Translations under genes and position numbers: made by a program | Shown: positions 8,445 to 14,916 of the stretch, piece by piece | Numbering within the stretch: the stretch's first letter is position 1 | Layout: each line of letters begins with the position of its first letter | Assembly (NCBI RefSeq): GCF_029953635.1 | Contig: NZ_CP124543.1 | Location: forward strand, 1,963,455 to 2,027,454 | DNA from: Halotia branconii CENA392 | GTDB taxonomy: Bacteria; Cyanobacteriota; Cyanobacteriia; Cyanobacteriales; Nostocaceae | DNA length: 64,000 nt | Direction of reading: 5' to 3' | Notes under the pieces: model-generated | Databases searched by the model: none | The model's input: only the letters and a program-made list of their open reading frames with translations | What the model was told of the DNA's origin: nothing

Positions 8445-9320
8445 CTATCCTCGACTGCGGGGATAGCGTTTCATTAATTCTCTGACTTGTTCAGCATGGT
8501 ACGAGCTTCTAGTCAAGGGCGAAGAAACAACTTGTAAAAATCCTACTTCTTCACCGAATGCCTTCCAAGCAGCAAATTTTTCTGGGTGGACAAATTCATT
8601 TACTTGCAAATGTTTTGGGCTGGGTTGGAGATATTGCCCAATTGTCAAGATATCGCAATCTACTGTTCGCAAGTCTTGCATCACCTGACGAATTTCTGCA
8701 TCAGTTTCGCCAAGTCCCACCATGATACCGGATTTAGTGTATGTTCCTGGAGCAATTTGGCGTGTTTGCTGCAATAATTCTAATGTGCGATCATAGTTAC
8801 CTTGAGGACGCACCCGCCGATACAAGCGGGGAATAGTCTCTGTGTTGTGATTGAGAACTTCTGGTGCAGCTTGCAAAATCAGTTCTAAAGCCTTCCAATT
8901 ACCGCACAAATCAGGAATTAGTACCTCAATTGTCGTTTGGGGTGAAATTGCACGCACCGCTGCAATACACTTTATAAACTGGGATGCACCACCATCAGGC
9001 AAGTCATCTCGGTTGACAGAGGTGATTACTACATGATGAAGTCTCATGCGATGAACGGCTTGGGCTAGTCGTTCTGGTTCTGTCGGGTCTAAAGCTTGAG
9101 GTTTTTTCTCAAAGTCAATATCACAATAGGGACAGGCGCGGGTACAAGCCGGTCCCATAATCAAAAATGTAGCAGTACCAGCTTTGAAGCACTCACCAAT
9201 ATTTGGACATGATGCTTCTTCACAAACTGTATTGAGCGCTAAATCTCGCAGAACTTCTTTAACGTTTCCAACGCGCTCCCACTGAGGCGCTTTTACCCGC
9301 AACCAGTCTGGTTTTTTCAT
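8445..9320 (-). CDS. lipA: Lipoyl synthase
   Basis: 291-aa radical SAM enzyme that inserts two sulfurs into octanoyl-carrier domains to make lipoyl cofactors. The auxiliary-cluster cysteines C33, C38 and C44 are in [12 protein letters not shown]; the radical SAM triad C59-x3-C63-x2-C66 is in [10 protein letters not shown]. The conserved serine near the C-terminus is in RSSYHAEQ. All key residues are present and the length is normal. It is the first gene of a probable lipA-gpsA unit. Confidence 0.96.
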   Translation of the reverse strand: MKKPDWLRVKAPQWERVGNVKEVLRDLALNTVCEEASCPNIGECFKAGTATFLIMGPACTRACPYCDIDFEKKPQALDPTEPERLAQAVHRMRLHHVVITSVNRDDLPDGGASQFIKCIAAVRAISPQTTIEVLIPDLCGNWKALELILQAAPEVLNHNTETIPRLYRRVRPQGNYDRTLELLQQTRQIAPGTYTKSGIMVGLGETDAEIRQVMQDLRTVDCDILTIGQYLQPSPKHLQVNEFVHPEKFAAWKAFGEEVGFLQVVSSPLTRSSYHAEQVRELMKRYPRSRG

Positions 9321-9517
9321 AAATACTTAATAGCAATACTTTCAGCCATCTATACTTTAGTAAATGCTCAATCAATGCTCAAATTACCGCTGAACTTATA
9401 CAGATCTAATCGTAGCAAGCAAAGCCTTGATTGAGTTTATATACAGATAAGGATTAGCTTAGTTGTTTCACTGAACATCATTTATGATATCTTGATAAGA
9501 TAGTGCCATTTTTGTGG

Positions 9518-9591
9518 CGGGATGTAGCGCAGCTTGGTAGCGCACTTCGTTCGGGACGAAGGGGCCGCTGGTTCGAATCCAGTCATCCCGA
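9518..9591 (+). tRNA. tRNA-Pro (anticodon CGG)
   Basis: 74 nt. The acceptor stem CGGGATG/CATCCCG, D-stem GCGC/GCGC, anticodon stem CTTCG/CGAAG with loop TTCGGGA (anticodon CGG), 5-nt variable loop and T-arm GCTGG-TTCGAAT-CCAGT all fold; the discriminator is A, and CCA is not encoded. A transposon end starts 2 nt after its last base. The segment 9540-9556 is identical to the homing spacer at 9778-9794. Confidence 0.97.
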
Positions 9592-9592
9592 T

Positions 9593-9713
9593 TGTACTTT
9601 CGCAAATTATATGTCGCTATTCGCAAATTAATGTCGTTTTTTGCACATTAGTGTCACTTTGGCTGTTTTTTAAAGTCAATTTAATTATACTGAGTTCTCG
9701 CAAATTAATGTCG
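9593..9713. repeat. CAST terminal repeats (predicted TnsB sites)
   Basis: After TGTAC at 9593-9597 come four related blocks: CGCAAATTATATGTCG (9601-9616), CGCAAATTAATGTCG (9622-9636), a diverged TGCACATTAGTGTCA (9642-9656) and CGCAAATTAATGTCG (9699-9713). Blocks 2 and 4 are identical. Multiple short TnsB-binding repeats with TGTAC-type tips are characteristic of V-K CAST ends. Confidence 0.85.
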
Positions 9714-9777
9714 CGACTTTTATGTGGTGGAGTTGATTCTACTACACTTGTAGAATATGCTAAAAAGTTCAGAATAT

Positions 9778-9848
9778 TCCCGAACGAAGTGCGCCTTTCA
9801 ACCCTCCTAATTCAAACAAATATTTCACCTAGCAACAACAAAAATTTG
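9778..9848 (-). ncRNA. Delocalised homing crRNA unit targeting tRNA-Pro
   Basis: Read on the minus strand, a degenerate repeat (about 9848-9795, keeping the final GGGTTGAAAG of the array repeat and a GTTGTTGCTAGG block) is followed by GCGCACTTCGTTCGGGA (9794-9778). Those 17 nt are identical to 9540-9556 in the adjacent tRNA-Pro, and identity stops at the 18th base. The target is preceded by GGTA, fitting the NGTN PAM of Cas12k. A CTTTTTAGC stretch and a 7-bp stem (9736-9742 with 9750-9756) follow the spacer and may end the transcript. The layout is that of the atypical, short-matching homing guides of V-K CASTs. Confidence 0.85.
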
Positions 9849-10367
9849 CTTTCAACCCACCCCTAGCCGGAATGGTTGTTGAAACCTGTATGGTTGGCAC
9901 AAGAGCGTGTAGGTAACGAATCCTACCTTTCAACCCACCCCTAGCAGGAATGGTTGTTGAAACTTTTTGTATCAACCCAGCCAACCTTCTCTGTCTTCTT
10001 TCAACCCACCCCTAGCAGGAATGGTTGTTGAAACGACTATGGAAGAGATTGTACTTTTATAAACGCCACTTTCAACCCACCCCTAGCAGGAATGGTTGTT
10101 GAAACCTATATATGGAGGTATAAATTTAGACGCAAATCATCTTTCAACCCACCCCTAGCAGGAATGGTTGTTGAAACCTTTTTGAGAGCGACTATTATTT
10201 TTAGTTATTTTCTTCTTTCAACCCACCCCTAGCAGGAATGGTTGTTGAAACTCCTTCTTCAAGGTTCCAGTATGAATGTTATCCCTTTCAACCCACCCCT
10301 AGCAGGAATGGTTGTTGAAACTGAGTGATAGTGCTAATTGGGAGCAATTTTATTCTTTCAACCCACC
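9849..10367 (-). CRISPR. CAST-type CRISPR array, seven 37-nt repeats plus a truncated eighth
   Basis: Repeats start at 9849, 9927, 9998, 10069, 10141, 10215 and 10285. On the minus strand they begin GTTTCAACAACCATTCCTGC and end GGGTGGGTTGAAAG. Spacers are 41, 34, 34, 35, 37, 33 and 33 nt. The repeat at 9849, nearest the homing unit, has one substitution (CCGG for CAGG on the plus strand). The leader-side repeat at 10355 is cut after 13 nt where it joins cas12k sequence, so the leader appears lost. The repeat closely resembles those of known V-K CASTs. Neither a complete effector nor adaptation genes are adjacent. Confidence 0.95.
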
Positions 10368-10378
10368 TGTACATTCGC

Positions 10379-11037
10379 TTCAACCCATTAAACTTAACGA
10401 AAATACGACCTGGTTTGTTTTTCAGATTCAACCAATTCACATCTCTTCTAGGTAACCATACCCTTTGGAAATAAAGATACTTAATGAAACTGTATAAACC
10501 AGATTTTATTAACTGATTGAAAAAATATATCTGCCAAACTAAGATTATTCTTCTCTTCATTTCATCATCAGCAGAATGTATCAACCAATCTAAGTCTGTA
10601 TTGGTTTCATAATCAACAGGATACGGTATATTGCTAGTTGCTTTTAACAGACTGGCTTGCCAAGACTTTGGCTCAAATTCATCCAAGGGTACTTGATTAG
10701 TTGCCTCTTCTAAAGTTGTTAACCATTTTTCTCTTGTTAAGTCTCTCCCTTTCGGTTTTCGACTTTTGAGTTGCTCCCTTAATCGTTCAATTTCTATTTC
10801 TTTTCGCCGACGGCGTTGAGCATATTCAACCTGTTCTTCATCAATTTCGCTAACCTGACAGTCATTTTTGAGCAAATAAGCAATAGCGCATTTAGATACA
10901 CAGTCTTCTATTTTATCGTAAAGGTCAAATAATGTATTAAATAGTGTCGAATCTTCAGCTTTTTCTTTCTTTTTGCGTTTTTTTCTTTTTGATGCCTGTT
11001 TTATTGGCTGAGTTAATTTTGTAACAACCTTTGTAGA
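10379..11037 (-). pseudogene. cas12k: Internal fragment of Cas12k
   Basis: The minus-strand frame encodes a lysine-rich linker (SKRKKRKKKEK), then LFDLYDKIEDCVSKCAIAYLL, KNDCQVSE, AQRRRRKEIEIERLREQLKSR, PKGRDLTREKWLTTLEEAT, PYPVDYETNTDLDW and finally GRIFVKFNGLK. These align collinearly with the middle of Cas12k, the RNA-guided, nuclease-dead targeting subunit of V-K CASTs (family phrases KRRR, PKGRDLT-x-x-KWL, FETN, FNGL). About 150-170 N-terminal residues and more than half the protein at the C-terminus are missing. About 50 codons are inserted between ETNTDLDW and LNLKNKPGRI. The frame then runs into the truncated repeat and stops at 10288. It is non-functional as an effector. Confidence 0.85.
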
Positions 11038-11047
11038 GTCTGAAAAG

Positions 11048-11221
11048 TCTTGGCTGGTAGATATTGCTGATGTGGATCAGGTGACGTTAGATTTATCGGT
11101 GAAGAATCCAAATAAAGCCGAGGAATCGACGTTACGAGAACCGCAGGAAATTTTGGATGAAATTGCGGCGTTGGATGCAGAGAGTGCGGAGATTCTGGCT
11201 GGGATTGGGGGGATGCTGTGA
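11048..11221 (+). pseudogene. hsdM: C-terminal remnant of a type I restriction-modification methylase (HsdM)
   Basis: The plus frame reads SWLVDIADVDQVTLDLSVKN, then PNKAEESTLREPQEILDEIAALDAESAEILAGI, ending in a stop that shares its last base with the ATG of the following gene (TGATG). This is the C-terminus of an N-6 adenine methylase of type I systems. The whole catalytic domain is absent because the frame is joined to the cas12k fragment at about 11,025-11,047. Confidence 0.75.
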
Positions 11222-11976
11222 TGAAAGGATGGATAAATGCAAAACTTGAGGATCTGTGCATTGTTGGGGATGGAAATCACTCATCAAAATATCCGAAGCA
11301 ATCTGAAATGGTTGCTTATGGAGTTCCTTTCATACGAGGTACAAACCTTGTAGATGGACATATATTAGGGGATGATATTCTTTACATTTCTGAAGAAAAG
11401 CATCAGGAATTAAAGAAAGGGCATTTGAAAACAGGTGATGTTTTGTTCACAAATCGCGGCGAAATTGGCAAGGTTGTAATCGTAGATGAGGCATTTAATG
11501 GTGCGAATCTGAACTCACAGATAGCATGGCTTCGTTGTCAGAAGGAATTACTTCCAAAGTATCTATTTTTCTTTTTACAGTCGGCTCAAATGCGAAGACA
11601 TTTTTCGCAGGAAAAGTCTGGTGCTGCTCTACAACAGTTTACGATCAGAATGATTAGAGCGGTTGTCGTTTCATATCCGCCAATTCCTGAACAAAAGCGG
11701 ATTGTGGCGATTTTGGATGAGGCGTTTGAGGGAATTGATAGAGCGATCGCCAACACCGAAAAAGACCTTGAAGATGCAATCCTGAGAGAAATTGAGCAAT
11801 TTTTACTAGAACTCGGTGCAAACTTTACGTTCATTGCCCGTCAAAAACGCCTGCAAATCGACAACGATGATTTTTATATTGACCTGTTATTTTATAATCG
11901 CAAACTTAAACGCCTTGTAGCTTCTGTACTAGTTGATAATTTGTACTTCAGCCAATCTACCCTGCTGAGACTATGA
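11221..11976 (+). pseudogene. Chimeric ORF: HsdS half-subunit fused to YhcG/DUF1016 nuclease piece
   Basis: 251 aa from the ATG at 11221. Residues 1-180 look like one target-recognition half of a type I specificity subunit: FIRGTNLVDG, LKTGDVLFTNRGEIGK, and the conserved helix PPIPEQKRIVAILDEAFEGIDRAIANTEK. From about residue 181 the sequence changes to EQFLLELGANFTFIARQ and DDFYIDLLFYNRKLKRLV. This is the start of the PD-(D/E)XK domain of YhcG-type (DUF1016) proteins and breaks off before its catalytic E-x-K. The last 17 residues match neither family. It is a deletion fusion, most likely non-functional. Confidence 0.7.
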
Positions 11977-12236
11977 CTGTTTTTGAATATGACGAAAACA
12001 AAAGCCAATCTAATTTTGTTAAACATGGGATTGACTTTATTGAAGCTCAAAAATTATGGAACGATCCCAACCTGCTAGAAATTCCGGCCAGAACCCAAGA
12101 TGAGCTAAGGTTTTTAGTTATTGCTAAGATAGATAACAAACATTGGTCAAGAGTTATCACCTACCGCGATCAAAATATTCGGATCATATCCGTCCACCGA
12201 TCACGCACAGAAGAGATTGCCTTATATGACAGCTAA
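11973..12236 (+). CDS. brnT: BrnT-family ribonuclease toxin
   Basis: 87 aa beginning MTVFEYDENKSQSNFVKHGIDFIEA, the characteristic BrnT opening (F-x-W/Y-D-x-x-K-x-x-x-N-x-x-K-H-G-I-x-F). It ends IRIISVHRSRTEEIALYDS, fitting the family's R-I-I-S-x-R-x-A/S-x-x-x-E motif. BrnT is a RelE-fold endoribonuclease controlled by BrnA. The start overlaps the preceding stop (ATGA) and the end overlaps brnA by 11 bp. It appears intact amid broken restriction genes. Confidence 0.88.
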   Translation: MTVFEYDENKSQSNFVKHGIDFIEAQKLWNDPNLLEIPARTQDELRFLVIAKIDNKHWSRVITYRDQNIRIISVHRSRTEEIALYDS

Positions 12237-12456
12237 GGAATTTGACCAAAAGTTTGACGATGGTGAAGACATAACCGAAATGCTTGACCTATCTAAAGCC
12301 AAGCGTCCCCTGTCTGCTCAAAAAAAAGTCAGCATAGAGCTGCCCATCTGGATGATTGAATTAATTGATCAAGAAGCAAACCGTTTAGGAGTAACGCCCC
12401 AGACAATTATCCAAACCTTTTTAGCTGAACATTTAGCCGTCAACAACCCCTCGTGA
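12226..12456 (+). CDS. brnA: BrnA-family antitoxin
   Basis: 76 aa from the ATG at 12226 (a TTG at 12217 would add three residues). An acidic N-terminal part (EFDQKFDDGEDITEMLDL) likely wraps the toxin. A C-terminal ribbon-helix-helix (KVSIELPIWMIELIDQEANRLGVTPQTIIQTFLAEHL) should bind operator DNA. Overlap with brnT on one side and with an hsdR fragment on the other shows that the pair sits inside a type I restriction operon. Confidence 0.82.
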   Translation: MTAKEFDQKFDDGEDITEMLDLSKAKRPLSAQKKVSIELPIWMIELIDQEANRLGVTPQTIIQTFLAEHLAVNNPS

Positions 12457-12734
12457 ACGAAGCCGAAACCCGCGCCGAATTAATTGACCCCGCACTCAAA
12501 GCCGCAGGCTGGGGAGTTATCGAAGGTAGTCGCATCCGCCGCGAAGTTATTGCCCCTGGTCGATTAATTGGCAATGGTAAACGCGCTCAATCAGACATAG
12601 CCGATTATGTCCTGGTATATCGTGGTGAAAAACTCGCCGTCATCGAAGCGAAAAAACGCGACTTACCAGATACCGAAGGTTTAGGACAAGCCAAAAAATA
12701 CGCCGAAAAGTTGCAGACTCGATACCATAGCTAA
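12453..12734 (+). pseudogene. hsdR: N-terminal remnant of type I restriction subunit R (HsdR)
   Basis: From a GTG overlapping the brnA stop the frame reads NEAETRAELIDPALKAAGWG, then EGSRIRREVIAPGRLIGNGK and IADYVLVYRGEKLAVIEAKKRDLPDTEGLGQAKKYAEKLQTR. This is the N-terminal nuclease domain of HsdR, with the Asp-x(n)-Glu-Ala-Lys active-site pattern in SDIADYVL...AVIEAKK. Full HsdR is roughly 800-1000 aa with a helicase motor; this one stops at 93 aa immediately after KLQTR. Restriction activity is not expected. Confidence 0.8.
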
Positions 12735-12865
12735 AAATGGCGATCCTCTCCCATCTCTTTGCTGTGGGAGGATGAATGCTGTGAATGCGATCGCTATATT
12801 TCTAGATTAGGCATTAAATGGCTAATTATTTAGCCCTTCGTATATTTACTGGTTAAAACTATTAA

Positions 12866-13234
12866 ATGATTACCGTTACACCAGAGGAAATTAGCCAGTT
12901 TCACAGCCAGTTGACGGATAGCCCAGAGGCTCTAGTAGCTTTAGATACCATAGAAGAGTGTGGAGGCTATTTAGATGATGCCGTTCAACTCCTAGTGATC
13001 CGGGAAACTGCACAAGAAGCAGATAGAGGATTAAATAATTGGTTGGAAAAAATCCGTCAATTCATCTGTCAAGAGGAAGTTCGAGAAGCTTTAGAATCGG
13101 GATTCCTTGCTCCAGCTATAGAAGCGATCGCCATAGGTGCTGGCATTCCTCCTGGCATAGCAACTGCACTTAGTATAAGCGTTCTTAAACTGGGTGCAAA
13201 AAAGTTTTGTAAAGTATCTGAATCTGGTGGTTAA
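12866..13234 (+). CDS. Conserved-looking small protein of unknown function
   Basis: 122 aa. The N-terminal half is acidic and helical (PEEISQFHSQLTDSPEALVALDTIEECGGYLDDAVQLLVI). The C-terminal half is hydrophobic and glycine/alanine-rich (AIEAIAIGAGIPPGIATALSISVLKLGAKKFC) and could insert into a membrane. From memory, similar small proteins occur beside CHAT-domain genes in filamentous cyanobacteria. Its 3' end overlaps the convergent CHAT remnant by 3 bp, which fits that impression. No catalytic motif is visible. Confidence 0.6.
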   Translation: MITVTPEEISQFHSQLTDSPEALVALDTIEECGGYLDDAVQLLVIRETAQEADRGLNNWLEKIRQFICQEEVREALESGFLAPAIEAIAIGAGIPPGIATALSISVLKLGAKKFCKVSESGG

Positions 13235-13451
13235 CGTCCCGAAGCTATAAATCCTGCCCAGTAATAGGGATTGGAAAAAGGTAGGGGTTGACGTTGCTTG
13301 ACTAATTGCAAAGATTCTTGAAATATGAGCCGTTGTCCTTTTCTAAATTGAGCAAAGACTTTTTCAATATCAGAATATTGTTCCTTCAAAAAGTAGTCTA
13401 ATTCCTCAATAGTCAGATTTCGTAGCCATGTTTGAGCTTGTTTAAGGGCTA

Positions 13452-14330
13452 GGGCGTGTTTTCAAACTCGTTATATCCTAGAAAAAAGGCGATCGCTATT
13501 ATAGTCATGATCAACCGAGGAGACTTAAGTAACGAGCAGTGGGAGAGGTTAAAATCGTTACTACTATTAGAAAAACCGCGAACAGGCAAACCGAATCATG
13601 ACCACCGTAGGGTTGTGAATGGCATCCTTTGGATACTGAGAACAGGGGCACCGTGGCGAGATCTCCCAGAACGTTATGGAAAGTGGCAGAGTGTGGCCAC
13701 AAGGTTTTATCGCTGGCAAAAAGGCGGAATTTGGAGCCAAATCTTAGCAAAGCTACAAGCGAACGCTGATGAACAAGGAAAGCTCGACTGGGAAGTTCAT
13801 TACTTTGATGGAACAGTGATCCGCGCCCACCAACACGCATCTGGTGGAAAAAAAGGGGCACAGAAGACGAGAAACTAGGTCGTTCTCGCGGTGGTTTTAG
13901 TACGAAAATACACATACGTTGTGAGGGTAAAGGTAAACCGATAACTTTTCTTCTCAGTCCAGGTCAACGCAACGAGTCAATTTTTCTTGAACAATTAATC
14001 GAACAAGGTGCTGTTAAGCGTTCTGGTCGAGGTCGTCCACGTTTACACCCTTTGAGATTGGTTGGAGACAAAGGCTATACAGGTCGTCGAATACGTAATT
14101 ACTTACGCCGTCGTGGTATTCGTCTTACTATTCCACGACTCTCAAATGAACCACGCCGAGGTTCTTTTAGCCGTGAAATCTACCGTCAACGCAATATTGT
14201 TGAACGCGCTATCAACCGACTCAAGCAGTTTCGCCCCATTGCTACCCGATATGAGAAACTTGCTGCAAATTATACAGCTATGATTATGATCGCCTCCATT
14301 CTCTTATGGTTATAGTTTGAAAACACGCCC
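13452..14330 (+). mobile_element. IS5-family (IS427-like) insertion sequence
   Basis: An 879-bp element. The left end GGGCGTGTTTTCAAACT is the exact inverse of the right end AGTTTGAAAACACGCCC. Both sides are flanked by TA (13450-13451 and 14331-14332), or by CTAG if the outermost G of each end is assigned to the flank. It carries a two-frame transposase and interrupts the CHAT remnant. The perfect ends suggest a recent insertion. Confidence 0.9.
13507..14315 (+). CDS. IS427-type transposase, two frames joined by -1 frameshift
   Basis: The first frame (ATG 13507 to 13878) gives RGDLSNEQWERLKSLL and VNGILWILRTGAPWRDLPERYGKW, and contains the first catalytic Asp in HYFDGTVIRAH. A run of seven A residues at 13848-13854 is a classical slippery site. 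A -1 shift there continues as RGTEDEKLGRSRGGFSTKIH through GDKGYTGRRIRNYLRRRGI (second Asp) and RNIVERAINRLKQFRP (catalytic Glu) to the stop at 14315. The DDE triad is complete in the fused product, so the transposase is probably active. This arrangement is normal for the IS427 group, not a defect. Confidence 0.88.
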
Positions 14331-14397
14331 TAGTAGTCTGGCAACTCAAAAATGCACTTGTGATACTGTTTCACTTTAAAGTTGATACATTTGGGCA

Positions 14398-14533
14398 AGC
14401 AGGGGAAGCAGCACTTCGGCTACTTCGGCTACGCTCAGGCTAAACTCAGCACAAGTTCGCTCAGTGACCAAGAGCAGGGCGAGAAAGAGTTTGAGTTTTA
14501 TTTACTTTTATTCACATAGTTTAATTTTATTTC
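14398..14533. repeat. Dispersed repeat, copy A
   Basis: About 136 bp with a near-identical inverted partner at 39043-39188. Shared blocks include GCAGCACTTCGGCT, CGCTCAGTGACCAAGAGCAGGG, AAAGAGTTTGAG and TTATTTACTTTTATT. The central part differs mostly by rearrangement of short CTTCG/GCTCAG units. It is non-coding and lies in the 585-bp interval between the insertion sequence and the VanZ-like gene; apart from this and the next repeat I see nothing else there. Confidence 0.75.
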
Positions 14534-14782
14534 TTCGCAACTCTTCAGATGTACGGAGTTTTTTTCAAAAATAAAATAGGAGTATTATATAAGTATAAAA
14601 TATTTACTTTACGATAAATTTATAAAATTTTAATTAATTATTTATTTCAAAAATATCCGAATAAATAATATAGAAATAGCGTTGATATTGCTTGTACTTA
14701 AACAGTTGAAATCAATGTTTATTTTTGTTATTTAAACGACAAAACACTAACTAATACCAATTCAAATAATTTTTGCAACACA

Positions 14783-14857
14783 TGTAGGTTGAGAAATGAA
14801 AGCCAACGCCAAAAACCTCAATGTTTGTTGGGTTTCACTGCGTACCCTACGGGAAGC
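14783..14857. repeat. Dispersed GTAGGTTG / GTTGGGTTTC repeat
   Basis: Contains TGTAGGTTGAG and TTTGTTGGGTTTC separated by about 40 bp, related to the palindromic element at 46484-46556 in the urtAB gap. Probably a degenerate copy of a small cyanobacterial dispersed repeat. Confidence 0.4.
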
Positions 14858-14916
14858 AAACTACACATCTTATAAATTAATTTTGCTCATAGTTATATTA
14901 ATCACCAGATAAATTC

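Larger units (their letters stand above)
9593..11046. mobile_element. Decayed type V-K CRISPR-associated transposon (CAST) end region
   Basis: The stretch contains, in the order expected for the CRISPR-proximal end of a V-K CAST, a terminal TGTAC with repeated CGCAAATTAATGTCG-type sites, a short tRNA-matching spacer next to a degenerate repeat, a CRISPR array with the CAST-type 37-nt repeat, and a cas12k fragment. It sits directly downstream of a tRNA gene, a known CAST attachment context. The transposition genes tnsB, tnsC and tniQ, most of cas12k and any recognisable tracrRNA are missing from the window. The inner limit is set where cas12k homology gives way to hsdM; the restriction genes beyond may have been cargo. 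The far end was not found. Confidence 0.85.
13231..14349 (-). pseudogene. C-terminal remnant of a CHAT-domain protein, split by an insertion sequence
   Basis: The minus strand from 13450 to 13231 encodes ALKQAQTWLRNLTIEELDYF and later LPFSNPYYWAGFIASGR followed by a stop. This is the typical end of CHAT (caspase-like peptidase) proteins, with the PYYWA-x-F motif. Across the insertion sequence, after removing one copy of the TA duplication, the frame continues for only five more codons (VARLL) before a stop (TGA), so the gene was already truncated before or after the IS arrived. The catalytic His and Cys are missing. Confidence 0.65.

Noticed and set aside
9534..9866. 110-codon open frame across the tRNA, transposon end and homing spacer
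   Set aside because: It runs through the tRNA gene and repeats, has no ribosome-binding site, and the sequence is explained by non-coding elements.
10288..10378. C-terminal 30 codons of the cas12k frame
   Set aside because: They are read from the truncated CRISPR repeat and a spacer, not from cas12k.
9714..11046. tracrRNA for the CAST array
   Set aside because: No anti-repeat distinct from the array repeats was found; the region that should hold it (between cas12k and the array) is deleted at 10368-10380.
11048..14916. tnsB, tnsC, tniQ or the opposite CAST end
   Set aside because: No transposase other than the IS427-type one, no AAA+ TnsC-like frame, and no second TGTAC end with inverted CGCAAATTAATGTCG sites was seen.
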